This document shows positions 43,939 through 52,721 of a stretch of DNA of 64,000 bases, piece by piece. A program made the position numbers and the translations under genes. Source of the stretch: UBA6136 sp041178325 (GTDB lineage: Bacteria > Pseudomonadota > Gammaproteobacteria > Methylococcales > Methylococcaceae); NCBI GenBank assembly GCA_041178325.1, contig JBEGVN010000017.1, positions 62,001 to 126,000 of the forward strand, written 5' to 3'. Under the pieces are notes generated by a model. It was not told the DNA's origin and did not search any database. It saw only the letters and a list, made by a program, of their open reading frames with translations. How positions within the stretch are numbered: the stretch's first letter is position 1; each line of letters begins with the position of its first letter.

Positions 43939-44528
43939 GTTATCACGCCAAGAATCCGTCTGGCCTTATTACCCCTCGTCATTCTTCCACCCTGAGCCGC
44001 CGTAGCTTTCTGGTTCGCTCGACTGCCGCCGCCGCTGGCGCACTCCTCCTCCCTGCCCGGGAGTCTGTGGCGAACATCCTCTCGACCGAAAGGACCCTGC
44101 GATTCCACAACGTCAACACGGACGAGGAACTAACGCTTCGGTGTTGCCCGGAACACGAGTACGACCGCGAGACGCGACTTCGGTTTAGCAGCCTGATGCG
44201 GGATCACCACGCTGACGAAGTCAGGGAAATGGATCCCGCCCTCATCGACATCTTCTTTGCGCTTTCCGCAATTACCGGCTCAACCGGAACCTTCAAGATC
44301 CTGTCAGGTTACCGCTCACCGGAAACCAACAGCTGGCTTCGAAGCTACCACCGGGGTGTTGCTGAACACAGCATGCACATTGAAGGAAAGGCCGTGGATA
44401 TTCGCATGGAGGACGTCAGCATTCGTCAAATCCGGGCCGCAGGCCTTGCGATGGCCATGGGCGGCGTCGGCTACTACCCCCGATCCAACTTTGTTCACCT
44501 CGATACCGGCATGATCCGGACTTGGTAA
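43935..44528 (+). CDS. YcbK/DUF882 family peptidase, Tat-exported
   Basis: A 197-residue M15-type zinc peptidase domain protein. The N-terminus has a twin-arginine signal (SRRSFLVRSTAAAAGALLLP). The catalytic domain shows the metal-ligand pattern HSMHIEGKAVDIR and the final VHLDTG histidine, and FKILSGYRSPETN is typical of the DUF882/YcbK group. It probably acts on peptidoglycan peptides in the periplasm. In enterics ycbK follows the L,D-transpeptidase gene ycbB; here a YcbB-like gene is also close but convergent. The ATG at 43935 is preferred to a TTG two codons upstream. Confidence 0.88.
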   Translation: MSYHAKNPSGLITPRHSSTLSRRSFLVRSTAAAAGALLLPARESVANILSTERTLRFHNVNTDEELTLRCCPEHEYDRETRLRFSSLMRDHHADEVREMDPALIDIFFALSAITGSTGTFKILSGYRSPETNSWLRSYHRGVAEHSMHIEGKAVDIRMEDVSIRQIRAAGLAMAMGGVGYYPRSNFVHLDTGMIRTW

Positions 44529-44562
44529 ACCCGCACTCACCGAGCTAACCCGGAACCCCGCA

Positions 44563-44772
44563 ATGCGAATCGATGAAGACGGCAACATGGAGCTTTCGGC
44601 AGAAGAAAACCAAAGCCTGATGGACCAACTGGAGATTCGGCCCCGCGACTATGACGATCCCCCTGTAGAAATCGAATGCGAGGGCGTTGAGGGCGGCGCC
44701 GCCAGCTTTCGGGCGACCAACACCAAGACAGGCAAGTCGGTCGTCTTAGTCTTCGACGTCGTCGAAGACTAA
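44563..44772 (+). CDS. Small acidic hypothetical protein
   Basis: A 69-residue, strongly acidic ORF with no signal peptide or recognised domain. It lies 34 nt after the YcbK-like gene on the same strand. No clear Shine-Dalgarno sequence precedes its ATG. Its last codons (FDVVED, stop) lie within a perfect inverted repeat. It might be a real small cytosolic protein. The alternative is that this stretch is the 3' region of the upstream transcript. Confidence 0.5.
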   Translation: MRIDEDGNMELSAEENQSLMDQLEIRPRDYDDPPVEIECEGVEGGAASFRATNTKTGKSVVLVFDVVED

Positions 44773-44773
44773 G
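44745..44773. terminator. Perfect 13-bp hairpin overlapping the small ORF stop
   Basis: CTTAGTCTTCGAC (44745-44757) and its exact reverse complement (44761-44773) flank a 3-nt GTC spacer. It lies at the convergent junction with the L,D-transpeptidase gene. No T-run follows on either strand, so it may be a bidirectional or factor-assisted terminator or an mRNA-stabilising hairpin. Confidence 0.5.
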
Positions 44774-44809
44774 CCTTGGGATCACCCAGCCTGGGGCTCA
44801 CCAAGACCT

Positions 44810-46468
44810 TTATCCCGGATAAGGAAATCCGCGCGCCAAGAGGACCTGCAAGGTCCTGTCATGACCATAGATATCATCGAAAAAGCTGATACGACCCTCT
44901 TGGTCCACCATCACGGTGGAGTAGAGAATGTAGACCGGAATGGGCTTTTTCAACGTTATAGTCTTCGTCACGTCGCCGTTGGCAAATTCTGCAATCCTTT
45001 CCGATGGCCAATCCCCATTATCGTCCAGTACCCATTCGGCTAGACGCTGCGGGTCCTGAACCCGGATACAGCCATGACTGAAGTCCCTTCGGTCTCGACT
45101 AAAAAGACCCTTACTCGGCGTGCTGTGAAGATAAACATTATTGGTATTCGGAAAGGAAAACTTAAAAAGACCCAAGGCATTTTCGGGCCCAGGTCTTTGT
45201 CGAATTTTTAGGCTACCGGAAGCCACGCGTTCGAGATTGGCGTCATCCGCCGCCAAAGGCTGCGCGGCTGGAGAAAACGCCGAAACAATCTCCAGGTCAT
45301 TTTTCTGAAGATAGGCCGGATGCCGACGAATGGCAGGCACCACCTCCTTCGCGGCAATCGCCTCGGGAACATTCCAGAAGGGCCTAAAGGTCACCATAGT
45401 CATATCCGAATGAAAAATGGGGGTCTGACGGCCGTCAATGGCCTGCCCAACCACCACATTCATTTGGAGCTCATGATGCCCAATCCCCTCGCCTGCGCGG
45501 GCACCATAAAGCTGGAACGCAGGGATATTCACAATCAGATAGTGCCCCCTGACCCCCTCCGGCAACCAACGAAGACGCTCCAGACCTAATTCAATCTGCT
45601 TCAGTCGATCTGCAACCGGCGTCGAAAGTCGAGCCAACGTGCCCTTGCCGATCACTCCATCCGCCGATAACCCATGCCTCGCCTGAAACGCCTTGACTGC
45701 CTGCTCGAGCCCCGAGTCATAGAGCTCTTGCAAACCCTCCTGCCCATGCGCCTCTTCAGGCAAATCCCCAAGGGCAATCAGAAGACCCCGAAGCGCTGGA
45801 ATATCCGGGTGGGACATTCCCGGCGTAAACTTTGCCGGAAAACCAAACTTGGGCTTGGGGAGATCGAGGGCCAATTTGCGATATCGCACTAGAGCACTCT
45901 TGAGGGGTTGGTAGATTGGGAACCGCGGCTCTAAATCTGCCAGCAAGGATCTAGGGGAGGAGCTTCGAACCATTTCAAGCACACGGGCTGGAACCTCTTG
46001 GCGGCGGGAGATCACATCAAGATCAAATCCCACACTTCGAGGATTGATTCGACCGACATGAACATTACTGGCAAAGCGAAGAACCCCAACACTCAGCGCC
46101 ACATCATAGGCCGCCATCGCAGCAGCGTCCCTGAATCCACTCCCAGCCTCCTGACTCCAGCGCTGTAGCAAGGCCGCATCGTAATCTTCAGGAACCAATC
46201 CCGCCGCATCGGCCTCCTTGAGGGCGGCAACCATGGCAAGCGCCTGTGATGTGGGCTGCTGATCCTTAATCCATAAAGCTTTGACGGCTGACTCCCCATA
46301 GAGCTTGGTCAAGCCCTTTGACACATCGGAAAGATTGCTCCACCGCAGCGCAGGATGACGACCCGACTGGATCAAGGCCTGAATGCCCTCACTCAATCCA
46401 GACTCCGCCACGACAGACGAAACCGGGAAGAAAAAAGACCCAACAAGGAGAAGACAAATTCTTAGCAT
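44810..46468 (-). CDS. L,D-transpeptidase, LdtD/YcbB type
   Basis: A 552-residue periplasmic enzyme that makes 3-3 peptidoglycan cross-links. It has an N-terminal signal peptide (LLLVGSFFFPVSSVVA). A YcbB-type scaffold domain follows, then a peptidoglycan-binding domain (GLEQAVKAFQARHGLSADGVIGKGTLARL). The catalytic YkuD domain near the C-terminus has the active-site cysteine in DFSHGCIRVQDPQRLAEWVL. The YVLHSTPSK-like segment NVYLHSTPSKGLFSRD is typical. It converges on the YcbK-like gene, a variation on the adjacent ycbB-ycbK order of E. coli. Confidence 0.93.
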   Translation of the reverse strand: MLRICLLLVGSFFFPVSSVVAESGLSEGIQALIQSGRHPALRWSNLSDVSKGLTKLYGESAVKALWIKDQQPTSQALAMVAALKEADAAGLVPEDYDAALLQRWSQEAGSGFRDAAAMAAYDVALSVGVLRFASNVHVGRINPRSVGFDLDVISRRQEVPARVLEMVRSSSPRSLLADLEPRFPIYQPLKSALVRYRKLALDLPKPKFGFPAKFTPGMSHPDIPALRGLLIALGDLPEEAHGQEGLQELYDSGLEQAVKAFQARHGLSADGVIGKGTLARLSTPVADRLKQIELGLERLRWLPEGVRGHYLIVNIPAFQLYGARAGEGIGHHELQMNVVVGQAIDGRQTPIFHSDMTMVTFRPFWNVPEAIAAKEVVPAIRRHPAYLQKNDLEIVSAFSPAAQPLAADDANLERVASGSLKIRQRPGPENALGLFKFSFPNTNNVYLHSTPSKGLFSRDRRDFSHGCIRVQDPQRLAEWVLDDNGDWPSERIAEFANGDVTKTITLKKPIPVYILYSTVMVDQEGRISFFDDIYGHDRTLQVLLARGFPYPG

Positions 46469-46552
46469 GACACGTCGATGAATGAGGAAAGAATAGACGC
46501 CGATGAGTATAGCTTCGCCAAGCCCTGAGCACCCAGACTATATCCCCAGTAC

Positions 46553-46586
46553 TTTACTCAGGTTTTAAAGAGGACTAAAATGGTCC
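46553..46586 (+). promoter_or_regulatory. suf operon promoter with overlapping Rrf2-type operator
   Basis: TTTACT (46553-46558), 17 bp, TAAAAT (46576-46581) form a plausible sigma-70 promoter about 25 nt before the regulator ATG. A dyad GGACTAAAATGGTCC (46572-46586) overlaps the -10. It resembles the core of the IscR type 1 motif (GACT, A/T-rich centre, AGTC). The arrangement suggests autorepression by the Rrf2 regulator encoded next. Sequence inference only. Confidence 0.5.
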
Positions 46587-46605
46587 CCAATATCGAGGAC
46601 CGCTC

Positions 46606-47079
46606 ATGCTCCGGATCAGCAAACTCAGCGACTACGCAATCATTGTGTTGGGCTATATGGCAAAGCACCCAGGAAAAACCTTTGCTGCCAATGAACTGGC
46701 TGAGGAAGCTGGAATTGCCGGGACGACTGTCAGCAAAATCCTGAAGGCATTGGTTCGCTCCGGGGTACTTGCCTCAACGCGTGGCGCGAGAGGGGGCTAT
46801 CACTTGGCCAGGCCACCCGAACTGACACCGATCGCCAGCATCATTGCGGCCCTCGAAGGTCCCATCGCTCTCACCGAATGTGGACTTGATCACAACCACT
46901 GCGACCAGTTGCGCTCCTGCCACGTCAGGGGGAACTGGTCCGTACTGAACCGGGCTATCCAGACGGCCCTCGAAGCCGTCACACTCGCCGACATGGCCCA
47001 GCCCATGACACGTGCACCAGAGGAGTTCCGCCTACCGCTGGCGAAACTTTCCCTGCACAGCCGACGCATCCAGGAGTAA
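46606..47079 (+). CDS. SUF system Rrf2-family Fe-S regulator
   Basis: A 157-residue Rrf2-family transcription factor heading the suf genes. The N-terminal winged helix contains FAANELAEEAGIAGTTVSKILKALVRSGVLASTRGARGGYH-type features in order. Three cysteines, C92, C99 and C105, match the [2Fe-2S] ligand positions of IscR. This is the SUF-operon regulator type found in many non-enteric gammaproteobacteria. It likely senses Fe-S status and represses the operon from the overlapping dyad upstream. sufB starts 4 nt after its stop. Confidence 0.9.
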   Translation: MLRISKLSDYAIIVLGYMAKHPGKTFAANELAEEAGIAGTTVSKILKALVRSGVLASTRGARGGYHLARPPELTPIASIIAALEGPIALTECGLDHNHCDQLRSCHVRGNWSVLNRAIQTALEAVTLADMAQPMTRAPEEFRLPLAKLSLHSRRIQE

Positions 47080-47083
47080 ACCC

Positions 47084-48529
47084 ATGGCCGCGACAACCGA
47101 ACACTTAGAATCGATCATCCATAAGGACTACGCCCCTGGGTTCGTGACGGACCTCGAGGCCGACACGCTGCCCCCAGGACTCAATGAGGATGTGATCCGA
47201 GCGATCTCAAAGCGGAAGAACGAACCAGCCTTTATGCTGGAATGGCGCCTTAAGGCCTATGCTCAATGGCTCACCCTCAGCGAGCCGCACTGGGCCCAAC
47301 TCAATTACACGCCGGTCGACTATCAGTCGATCAGCTATTATTCAGCCCCAAAGGTAAAGGAGTCCCCCAAAAGCCTCGAGGAAGTCGATCCCAAACTGAT
47401 CGAGACCTACAAGAAGCTCGGAATTCCCTTGCATGAACAGGAGAGACTTGCGGGCGTCGCTGTCGATGCCGTCTTCGACAGTGTATCTGTCGCAACGACC
47501 TTCAAGGACAAACTGGCCGCCGCCGGGGTCATTTTCTGCTCCATGTCAGAGGCGCTCCAGCACCATGCCGATCTGGTCCAAAAATATCTGGGCACAGTTG
47601 TACCTACCAGCGACAATTTTTTTGCCGCACTCAACTCTGCGGTATTTTCAGATGGCTCCTTTGTCTACATCCCCAAGGGTGTTCGTTGCCCTATGGAGCT
47701 CTCGACCTACTTCCGAATCAACGCTGCCAATACTGGTCAGTTTGAACGCACCTTGATCATCGCCGATGAAGGAAGCCATGTCAGCTACCTTGAGGGATGT
47801 ACTGCCCCCATGCGCGACGAAAACCAGCTTCATGCTGCGGTCGTTGAGCTGGTTGCACTCGAAGGCGCTGAGATCAAGTATTCAACAGTCCAGAACTGGT
47901 ATCCCGGTGACGCCGAGGGTAAGGGTGGCATCTACAACTTTGTCACCAAGCGCGGCGACTGCCGAGGTAACCGCTCCAAGATCTCATGGACCCAAGTTGA
48001 GACGGGATCCGCCATCACCTGGAAGTATCCGAGCTGCATTCTTCGCGGTGATGACTCTGTCGGCGAATTCTATTCGGTGGCGGTCAGCAATCATTGTCAG
48101 CAGGCCGATACCGGGACAAAGATGATCCATATTGGTCGAAACACCCGCAGCACGATCATCTCCAAAGGCATTTCCGCCGGGCGAGCCCAAAACAGCTACC
48201 GCGGTCAGGTCAAGATCCTCAAACGGGCTGAAAATGCGCGGAATTACACGCAATGCGACTCCCTGTTGATCGGCGACCGTTGCGGTGCCCACACGTTTCC
48301 AGCCATTGAAGTTCGCGAGCCCAGCGCACAACTGGAACACGAAGCCACTACAGCCAAAATCAGCGACGACCAACTCTTTTTCTGCCAGCAGCGGGGCCTT
48401 TCAGCCGAAGATGCCGTCTCGATGATCGTCAACGGTTTCTGCAAGGAAGTCTTTAAGGAACTTCCCATGGAATTTGCCGTGGAAGCCCAAGCCCTTCTCG
48501 GAATCAGCCTTGAGGGCAGCGTCGGCTAA
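47084..48529 (+). CDS. sufB: Fe-S cluster scaffold complex subunit SufB
   Basis: SufB forms the SufBC2D scaffold on which Fe-S clusters assemble. From ATG 47084, with AGGAG 8 nt upstream, it has 481 residues. The beta-helix core region includes FVYIPKGVRCPMELSTYFRINA and IADEGSHVSYLEGCTAP. The functional cysteine lies in the NARNYTQCDSLLIGDRCGAHTFP segment. The C-terminal GLSAEDAVSMIVNGFCKEVF is standard. The frame is open further upstream inside the regulator gene without similarity. sufC follows 35 nt later. Confidence 0.97.
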   Translation: MAATTEHLESIIHKDYAPGFVTDLEADTLPPGLNEDVIRAISKRKNEPAFMLEWRLKAYAQWLTLSEPHWAQLNYTPVDYQSISYYSAPKVKESPKSLEEVDPKLIETYKKLGIPLHEQERLAGVAVDAVFDSVSVATTFKDKLAAAGVIFCSMSEALQHHADLVQKYLGTVVPTSDNFFAALNSAVFSDGSFVYIPKGVRCPMELSTYFRINAANTGQFERTLIIADEGSHVSYLEGCTAPMRDENQLHAAVVELVALEGAEIKYSTVQNWYPGDAEGKGGIYNFVTKRGDCRGNRSKISWTQVETGSAITWKYPSCILRGDDSVGEFYSVAVSNHCQQADTGTKMIHIGRNTRSTIISKGISAGRAQNSYRGQVKILKRAENARNYTQCDSLLIGDRCGAHTFPAIEVREPSAQLEHEATTAKISDDQLFFCQQRGLSAEDAVSMIVNGFCKEVFKELPMEFAVEAQALLGISLEGSVG

Positions 48530-48564
48530 AAGCTGCGCCCCTCCCCAACACGTTAACTAAAGTC

Positions 48565-49317
48565 ATGTTAAGCATCCGACATCTTGAAGCCCGCGTTGAA
48601 GAAAAGCCCATTCTCAAAGGGCTGAATCTCGAGATAAAAGCCGGGGAAGTTCACGCCATCATGGGTCCGAACGGATCCGGCAAAAGCACCCTATCCCACG
48701 TTCTGGCTGGCCGCCCAGGCTACGAAGTTACAGGCGGAACCGTGACCTTTGACGGCCACGATCTTCTGTCGCTCAAACCCGAAGAGCGCGCCCGCGAAGG
48801 GGTGTTCCTCGCCTTCCAATATCCGGTCGAAATCCCCGGCGTCAGCAACATCTACCTTCTGAAGGCCGCCCTGAATGCCGTTCGTCGCCATCGCGGCGAA
48901 CCCGAGGTAGACGCGATGGATTTTCTGCAGCTTGTAAAGGCGCGCATACGGTCACTGAATCTCGACGAACAGTTCCTCTATCGCGGCGTAAATGAGGGAT
49001 TTTCCGGCGGCGAAAAAAAGCGCAACGAAATCCTTCAAATGGCCATCCTCGAACCCAAGCTCTGCATCCTCGATGAGACGGATTCGGGCCTCGACATCGA
49101 CGCTTTGAAAGTGGTTGCTGATGGAGTTAACGCCCTCAGATCGTCTGATCGGTCATTTGTCATGGTGACCCATTACCAGCGCCTTCTGGATTACATCAAG
49201 CCCGACTTCGTTCATGTCCTTGCCCAAGGCCAAATCGTCCGCTCAGGAGGGCCCGAACTGGCTCATGAGCTTGAGGCTAAGGGCTATGGTTGGCTTGAAT
49301 CCGCCCCGGGGCTTTGA
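48565..49317 (+). CDS. sufC: Fe-S cluster assembly ATPase SufC
   Basis: A 250-residue ABC-type ATPase that binds SufB and SufD and drives the rearrangement of the scaffold. Walker A is GPNGSGKSTLSHVLAG, the signature is FSGGEKKRNEILQMA, and Walker B is LCILDETDSGLDIDALK. It is a cytosolic ABC ATPase with no membrane partner. It ends 10 nt before sufD. Confidence 0.97.
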   Translation: MLSIRHLEARVEEKPILKGLNLEIKAGEVHAIMGPNGSGKSTLSHVLAGRPGYEVTGGTVTFDGHDLLSLKPEERAREGVFLAFQYPVEIPGVSNIYLLKAALNAVRRHRGEPEVDAMDFLQLVKARIRSLNLDEQFLYRGVNEGFSGGEKKRNEILQMAILEPKLCILDETDSGLDIDALKVVADGVNALRSSDRSFVMVTHYQRLLDYIKPDFVHVLAQGQIVRSGGPELAHELEAKGYGWLESAPGL

Positions 49318-49327
49318 GGGTTCAATC

Positions 49328-50617
49328 ATGGAGAGACTTTCCACGTTTCAGACCCTTCAGGGGACCTTGCCAGGGGCAGGACTGCCCTGGCTCGATCAGC
49401 ATCGGCGTGAATCGCTGGTCGCCTTTGGTGCGCAGGGATTTCCAACGACACGTGATGAAGAATGGCAATACCTGCCTGCTTCGTCGTTTTCAGGATCCCA
49501 ATTTCAGCTCCAAGCGCCGAAGATTGAGGAAACGTTCGATCGTGACCTGATGTTGCCCGAATGCCTCACCCTGGTTTTCAAGGACGGGCGAAGGATCCCA
49601 TCTGATCAAACCCCATTACCTCAGGGCCTTGAGATCCTCGATATCAAAGAGGCTTTCGTTCAGTACCCAGAGGAGGTTCAAGCCCTACTGGATCTTCCAG
49701 AGCCTGCATCCCAACACAGTCTCTCTCTGCTGGTCGCCGCCCTTGCCGGTGAGGGCGTATGGATACGAGTCACTGCCGGAGCCCATATTGAGACCCCCAT
49801 TCAAATCCTTCAGCTAAGCTCAAGCCCGGATCACCTTTCCGCGCTTCGACACTTTATAAGCCTTGAAAAAAATGCCGAAGCGACAGTGATCGAAACCCAT
49901 GCAGGGCCGAATCAAACGCCCTACCTTGCCCTTTCAATGACTCGGATAAAGCTTGAGGAAAATGCATCACTAGATCATTACAAGCACCAGAGCGAAGGTG
50001 ACCAAGGTCGACATTTCGGGGGCATCTACGTGGACCAGGCACCGACTTCTCGTTTCCAGCAAACCCAGGCTGCCTTTGGGGGCGCCATTGCGAGGACCGA
50101 GATTCATAGCCGACTGGATCGAGCAAGCGAATGCGTGCTTGAAGGTGTTTTTCTGGCTCAAGACCGAACACAGCTTGATACCCACACCCGCCTACGTCAC
50201 GCAGGACCTCATGCCACTAGCCGGGATGATTACCGGGGCATCGCCGGCGGCAGGGGCCGCGGCGTCTTTCAGGGCCGAATCATTGTCGAGCCCGGCGCGC
50301 AGAAAACACAGGCCGAGATGCAGTGCCGAAATCTGCTGCTCTCCCGAGAAGCTGAGATTGATGCCAAACCGCAACTTGAAATCCATGCGGATGACGTCAA
50401 GTGCGCACATGGGCTGACCGTGGGCCAACTCGACCCAGGCGCCATCTTCTATCTCGCCTCTCGCGGTGTGGACGAGGATGAGGCTCGCCAACTTTTGACC
50501 TTTGGCTTTGCCAATGAAATTGTGGAACGAATTCGGCCTGTAGCCCTTAAAGGACGCATCCAGCATGAACTGGGACAGCGCCTAACCCAGTCGATTAAAG
50601 GGAGCAGTCAGGAATGA
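49328..50617 (+). CDS. sufD: Fe-S cluster assembly protein SufD
   Basis: SufD is the third scaffold subunit and pairs with SufB. From ATG 49328 the product has 429 residues. The N-terminal part shows GFPTTRDEEWQYLPAS. The beta-helix core includes LERVFLAQDR-like ECVLEGVFLAQDRTQLDTHTR and the conserved DDVKCAHGLTVGQLD, followed by YLASRGVDEDEARQLLTFGFANEI. The longer frame inside sufC has no similarity. The stop overlaps the sufS start (ATGA). Confidence 0.95.
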   Translation: MERLSTFQTLQGTLPGAGLPWLDQHRRESLVAFGAQGFPTTRDEEWQYLPASSFSGSQFQLQAPKIEETFDRDLMLPECLTLVFKDGRRIPSDQTPLPQGLEILDIKEAFVQYPEEVQALLDLPEPASQHSLSLLVAALAGEGVWIRVTAGAHIETPIQILQLSSSPDHLSALRHFISLEKNAEATVIETHAGPNQTPYLALSMTRIKLEENASLDHYKHQSEGDQGRHFGGIYVDQAPTSRFQQTQAAFGGAIARTEIHSRLDRASECVLEGVFLAQDRTQLDTHTRLRHAGPHATSRDDYRGIAGGRGRGVFQGRIIVEPGAQKTQAEMQCRNLLLSREAEIDAKPQLEIHADDVKCAHGLTVGQLDPGAIFYLASRGVDEDEARQLLTFGFANEIVERIRPVALKGRIQHELGQRLTQSIKGSSQE

Positions 50618-51852
50618 ACCGCGTTCCCCAACCTCGCTACGATCTAAAGAAGGCGATCCGCGACTTCCCGATTCTGGATCAACAGATCAACGGGCATCCC
50701 CTGGTCTACCTGGATAATGCGGCATCGACCCAAAAACCCGATCAGGTCATCAATGCCCTGTCCGACGTCTATCGCAAGGATTACGCCAACGTACATCGCG
50801 GGGTCCACACACTGAGCCAGCGGGCAACAGATCGATTCGAAGGCGCAAGAGAAAAGATCCAGAAGTTCATCCATGCGCAACATGCACATGAGATCATCTT
50901 TGTGCGCGGAGCAACTGAAGCTATCAACCTCGTGGCGCAAAGCTTTGCAAGACCGCGCCTTCAAGCCGGGGATGAAATTCTCATCACGGCCATGGAACAT
51001 CACTCCAACATTGTGCCCTGGCAGATGGTTGCTGAAGCCACTGGCGCCAAGCTTCGTGTCGCACCAATGTCCCTTGAAGGCGAACTCGTGATGGACGGCT
51101 TTACCGAGCTCCTGACACCGCGGACCCGACTGGTTGCAGTCAGCCATATGTCAAATGCGCTAGGCACCATCAACCCAGTCCGTGAAATCATTCGTGAGGC
51201 ACATGATCGGGGCATCCCGGTTCTCCTCGATGGTGCTCAGGCTGCACCCCATATGGCCGTAGACGTAACCTCGCTGGATTGTGACTTCTATGCCTTCTCC
51301 GGCCACAAGCTCTATGGCCCGTCAGGCATTGGTGTTCTCTATGGCAAGGAGGCCCTACTCAAGGCAATGCCACCTTACCAGGGCGGCGGCGACATGATTC
51401 GCCAAGTGACCTTCGAGGCCTCCGTTTACAACGATCTTCCTTACAAATTCGAAGCAGGAACACCGAGTATCGCGGATGCGGTTGGATTGGGCGCCGCGAT
51501 CGACTACATCGAAAGCCTAGGCATCGATGCCATCGCATCGCATGAAGAAGCCCTTTTGACCTACGCCACTGAGGAAGCGCTCAAGATTCCAGGTCTCCGG
51601 ATCATTGGAACGGCGGCACAAAAGGGGGCCATTTTATCGTTCACTCTCGACCGCATTCATCCCCACGATATCGGTACGCTTCTCGATCAACTGGGGATTG
51701 CCATTCGGGCAGGTCATCATTGTGCGATGCCCGTAATGGATTTCTATCAGGTTCCCGCGACCGCAAGAGCCTCCTTCGCCCTGTACAATACCGAGGATGA
51801 TGTCGACACCCTGATGGGTGGAATTCGGGAAGTCATCCGACTTTTCGGCTAA
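50614..51852 (+). CDS. sufS: Cysteine desulfurase SufS
   Basis: A group II PLP-dependent cysteine desulfurase that supplies persulfide sulfur; 412 residues. The PLP lysine is in FYAFSGHKLYGPSGIGVLYG. The catalytic cysteine near residue 370 lies in RAGHHCAMPVMDFYQVPATARASFALYNTEDD, the rigid-loop arrangement of SufS rather than IscS. Its sulfur acceptor is likely the SufU-like protein encoded 25 nt downstream, since no sufE gene is present here. Confidence 0.96.
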   Translation: MNRVPQPRYDLKKAIRDFPILDQQINGHPLVYLDNAASTQKPDQVINALSDVYRKDYANVHRGVHTLSQRATDRFEGAREKIQKFIHAQHAHEIIFVRGATEAINLVAQSFARPRLQAGDEILITAMEHHSNIVPWQMVAEATGAKLRVAPMSLEGELVMDGFTELLTPRTRLVAVSHMSNALGTINPVREIIREAHDRGIPVLLDGAQAAPHMAVDVTSLDCDFYAFSGHKLYGPSGIGVLYGKEALLKAMPPYQGGGDMIRQVTFEASVYNDLPYKFEAGTPSIADAVGLGAAIDYIESLGIDAIASHEEALLTYATEEALKIPGLRIIGTAAQKGAILSFTLDRIHPHDIGTLLDQLGIAIRAGHHCAMPVMDFYQVPATARASFALYNTEDDVDTLMGGIREVIRLFG

Positions 51853-51877
51853 TCGTCCTGCACCTATTGCGACCACC

Positions 51878-52333
51878 ATGCTGGATCAAATCAGAGACCT
51901 CTATCAGGAAGTGGTTTTCGACCACAACCGCAATCCCAGAAACTTCCGTGTAATGGAGGATGCCACCCGCACCATCGACGGATTCAATCCTTTGTGCGGC
52001 GATCGAATCACCCTCTACATCAAACTCAACGATGGCATCATCGAGGATGTCAGCTTCCAGGGTTCAGGCTGCGCGATTTCAACGGCTTCCGCATCCCTGA
52101 TGACGGAAATTGTCCGGGGCCAAACCGAAGCTGAAGCCGATCACCTTTTTGAACTCTTTCATCGGGTTACCACCGGGAAGAACGGCGATGAGGTCAATCT
52201 TGATGAGATCGGAAAACTCGCCGTGCTTGCAGGCGTTAGGGCTTACCCCGCGCGCGTCAAGTGTGCGACTTTGGCGTGGCACTCTTTGCAGGCGGCCCTG
52301 AAAGACGATCACGCAACGGTCTCGACAGAATAA
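51878..52333 (+). CDS. sufU: SufU-type Fe-S assembly/sulfur transfer protein
   Basis: A 151-residue IscU-fold protein. The three metal-binding cysteines are in NPLCGDRITL, SFQGSGCAISTASASLMTE and PARVKCATLAWHSL. The insertion between the second and third cysteines (roughly GQTEAEADHLFELFHRVTTG) is the SufU feature absent from IscU. In Firmicutes SufU is a zinc-dependent sulfurtransferase for SufS. The ATG at 51878 is used; the longer frame overlaps sufS without similarity. Confidence 0.93.
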   Translation: MLDQIRDLYQEVVFDHNRNPRNFRVMEDATRTIDGFNPLCGDRITLYIKLNDGIIEDVSFQGSGCAISTASASLMTEIVRGQTEAEADHLFELFHRVTTGKNGDEVNLDEIGKLAVLAGVRAYPARVKCATLAWHSLQAALKDDHATVSTE

Positions 52334-52343
52334 GTATTCAGCA

Positions 52344-52658
52344 ATGACGCGTTGGATCGATATTGCCACTGAGGGGAGCCTTGCTCCTGGCGAGCCATTG
52401 CATTTCGAGCACAATGGCCTGACCATCGCGGTCTTTCTGGTTGATGGCGAGGTCTTTGCGATCGAAGATATTTGCAGCCATGATCGGAGCCCCATCAGCG
52501 ATGGCTGTATCGACAGACGTGAAATCATCTGCCCACGCCATGGCGCAAGATTCTGTCTTCAAACCGGACAAGCCCTGACGGCCCCGGCCTATGAGGACAT
52601 CGAAACCTTTCCCGTTCGCACCGAAGCCGGACGCCTCTGGCTCGGGCTTCCCGACTGA
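52344..52658 (+). CDS. Rieske [2Fe-2S] ferredoxin
   Basis: A 104-residue soluble Rieske protein similar to the ferredoxin components of dioxygenases. The cluster ligands are C44 and H46 in CSHDRSPISDG and C63 and H66 in CPRHGARF, with normal spacing. It lies 10 nt after sufU and is the last gene of the suf group. It could deliver electrons for cluster assembly, or simply be a client cotranscribed with its assembly machinery. No oxygenase gene is nearby. Confidence 0.9.
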   Translation: MTRWIDIATEGSLAPGEPLHFEHNGLTIAVFLVDGEVFAIEDICSHDRSPISDGCIDRREIICPRHGARFCLQTGQALTAPAYEDIETFPVRTEAGRLWLGLPD

Positions 52659-52690
52659 TATGCCCCCCGGGAAGCGCCCTGACTTCCCTG

Positions 52691-52696
52691 TATAAT
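52691..52696 (+). promoter_or_regulatory. Possible -10 box of prfB
   Basis: A consensus TATAAT stands 25 nt ahead of the prfB start, in the 63-nt gap after the Rieske gene. No clear -35 is visible. A separate promoter for prfB-lysS is plausible but weakly supported. Confidence 0.35.
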
Positions 52697-52721
52697 GGTT
52701 CGTTTTGCACCGGAATCGCAC

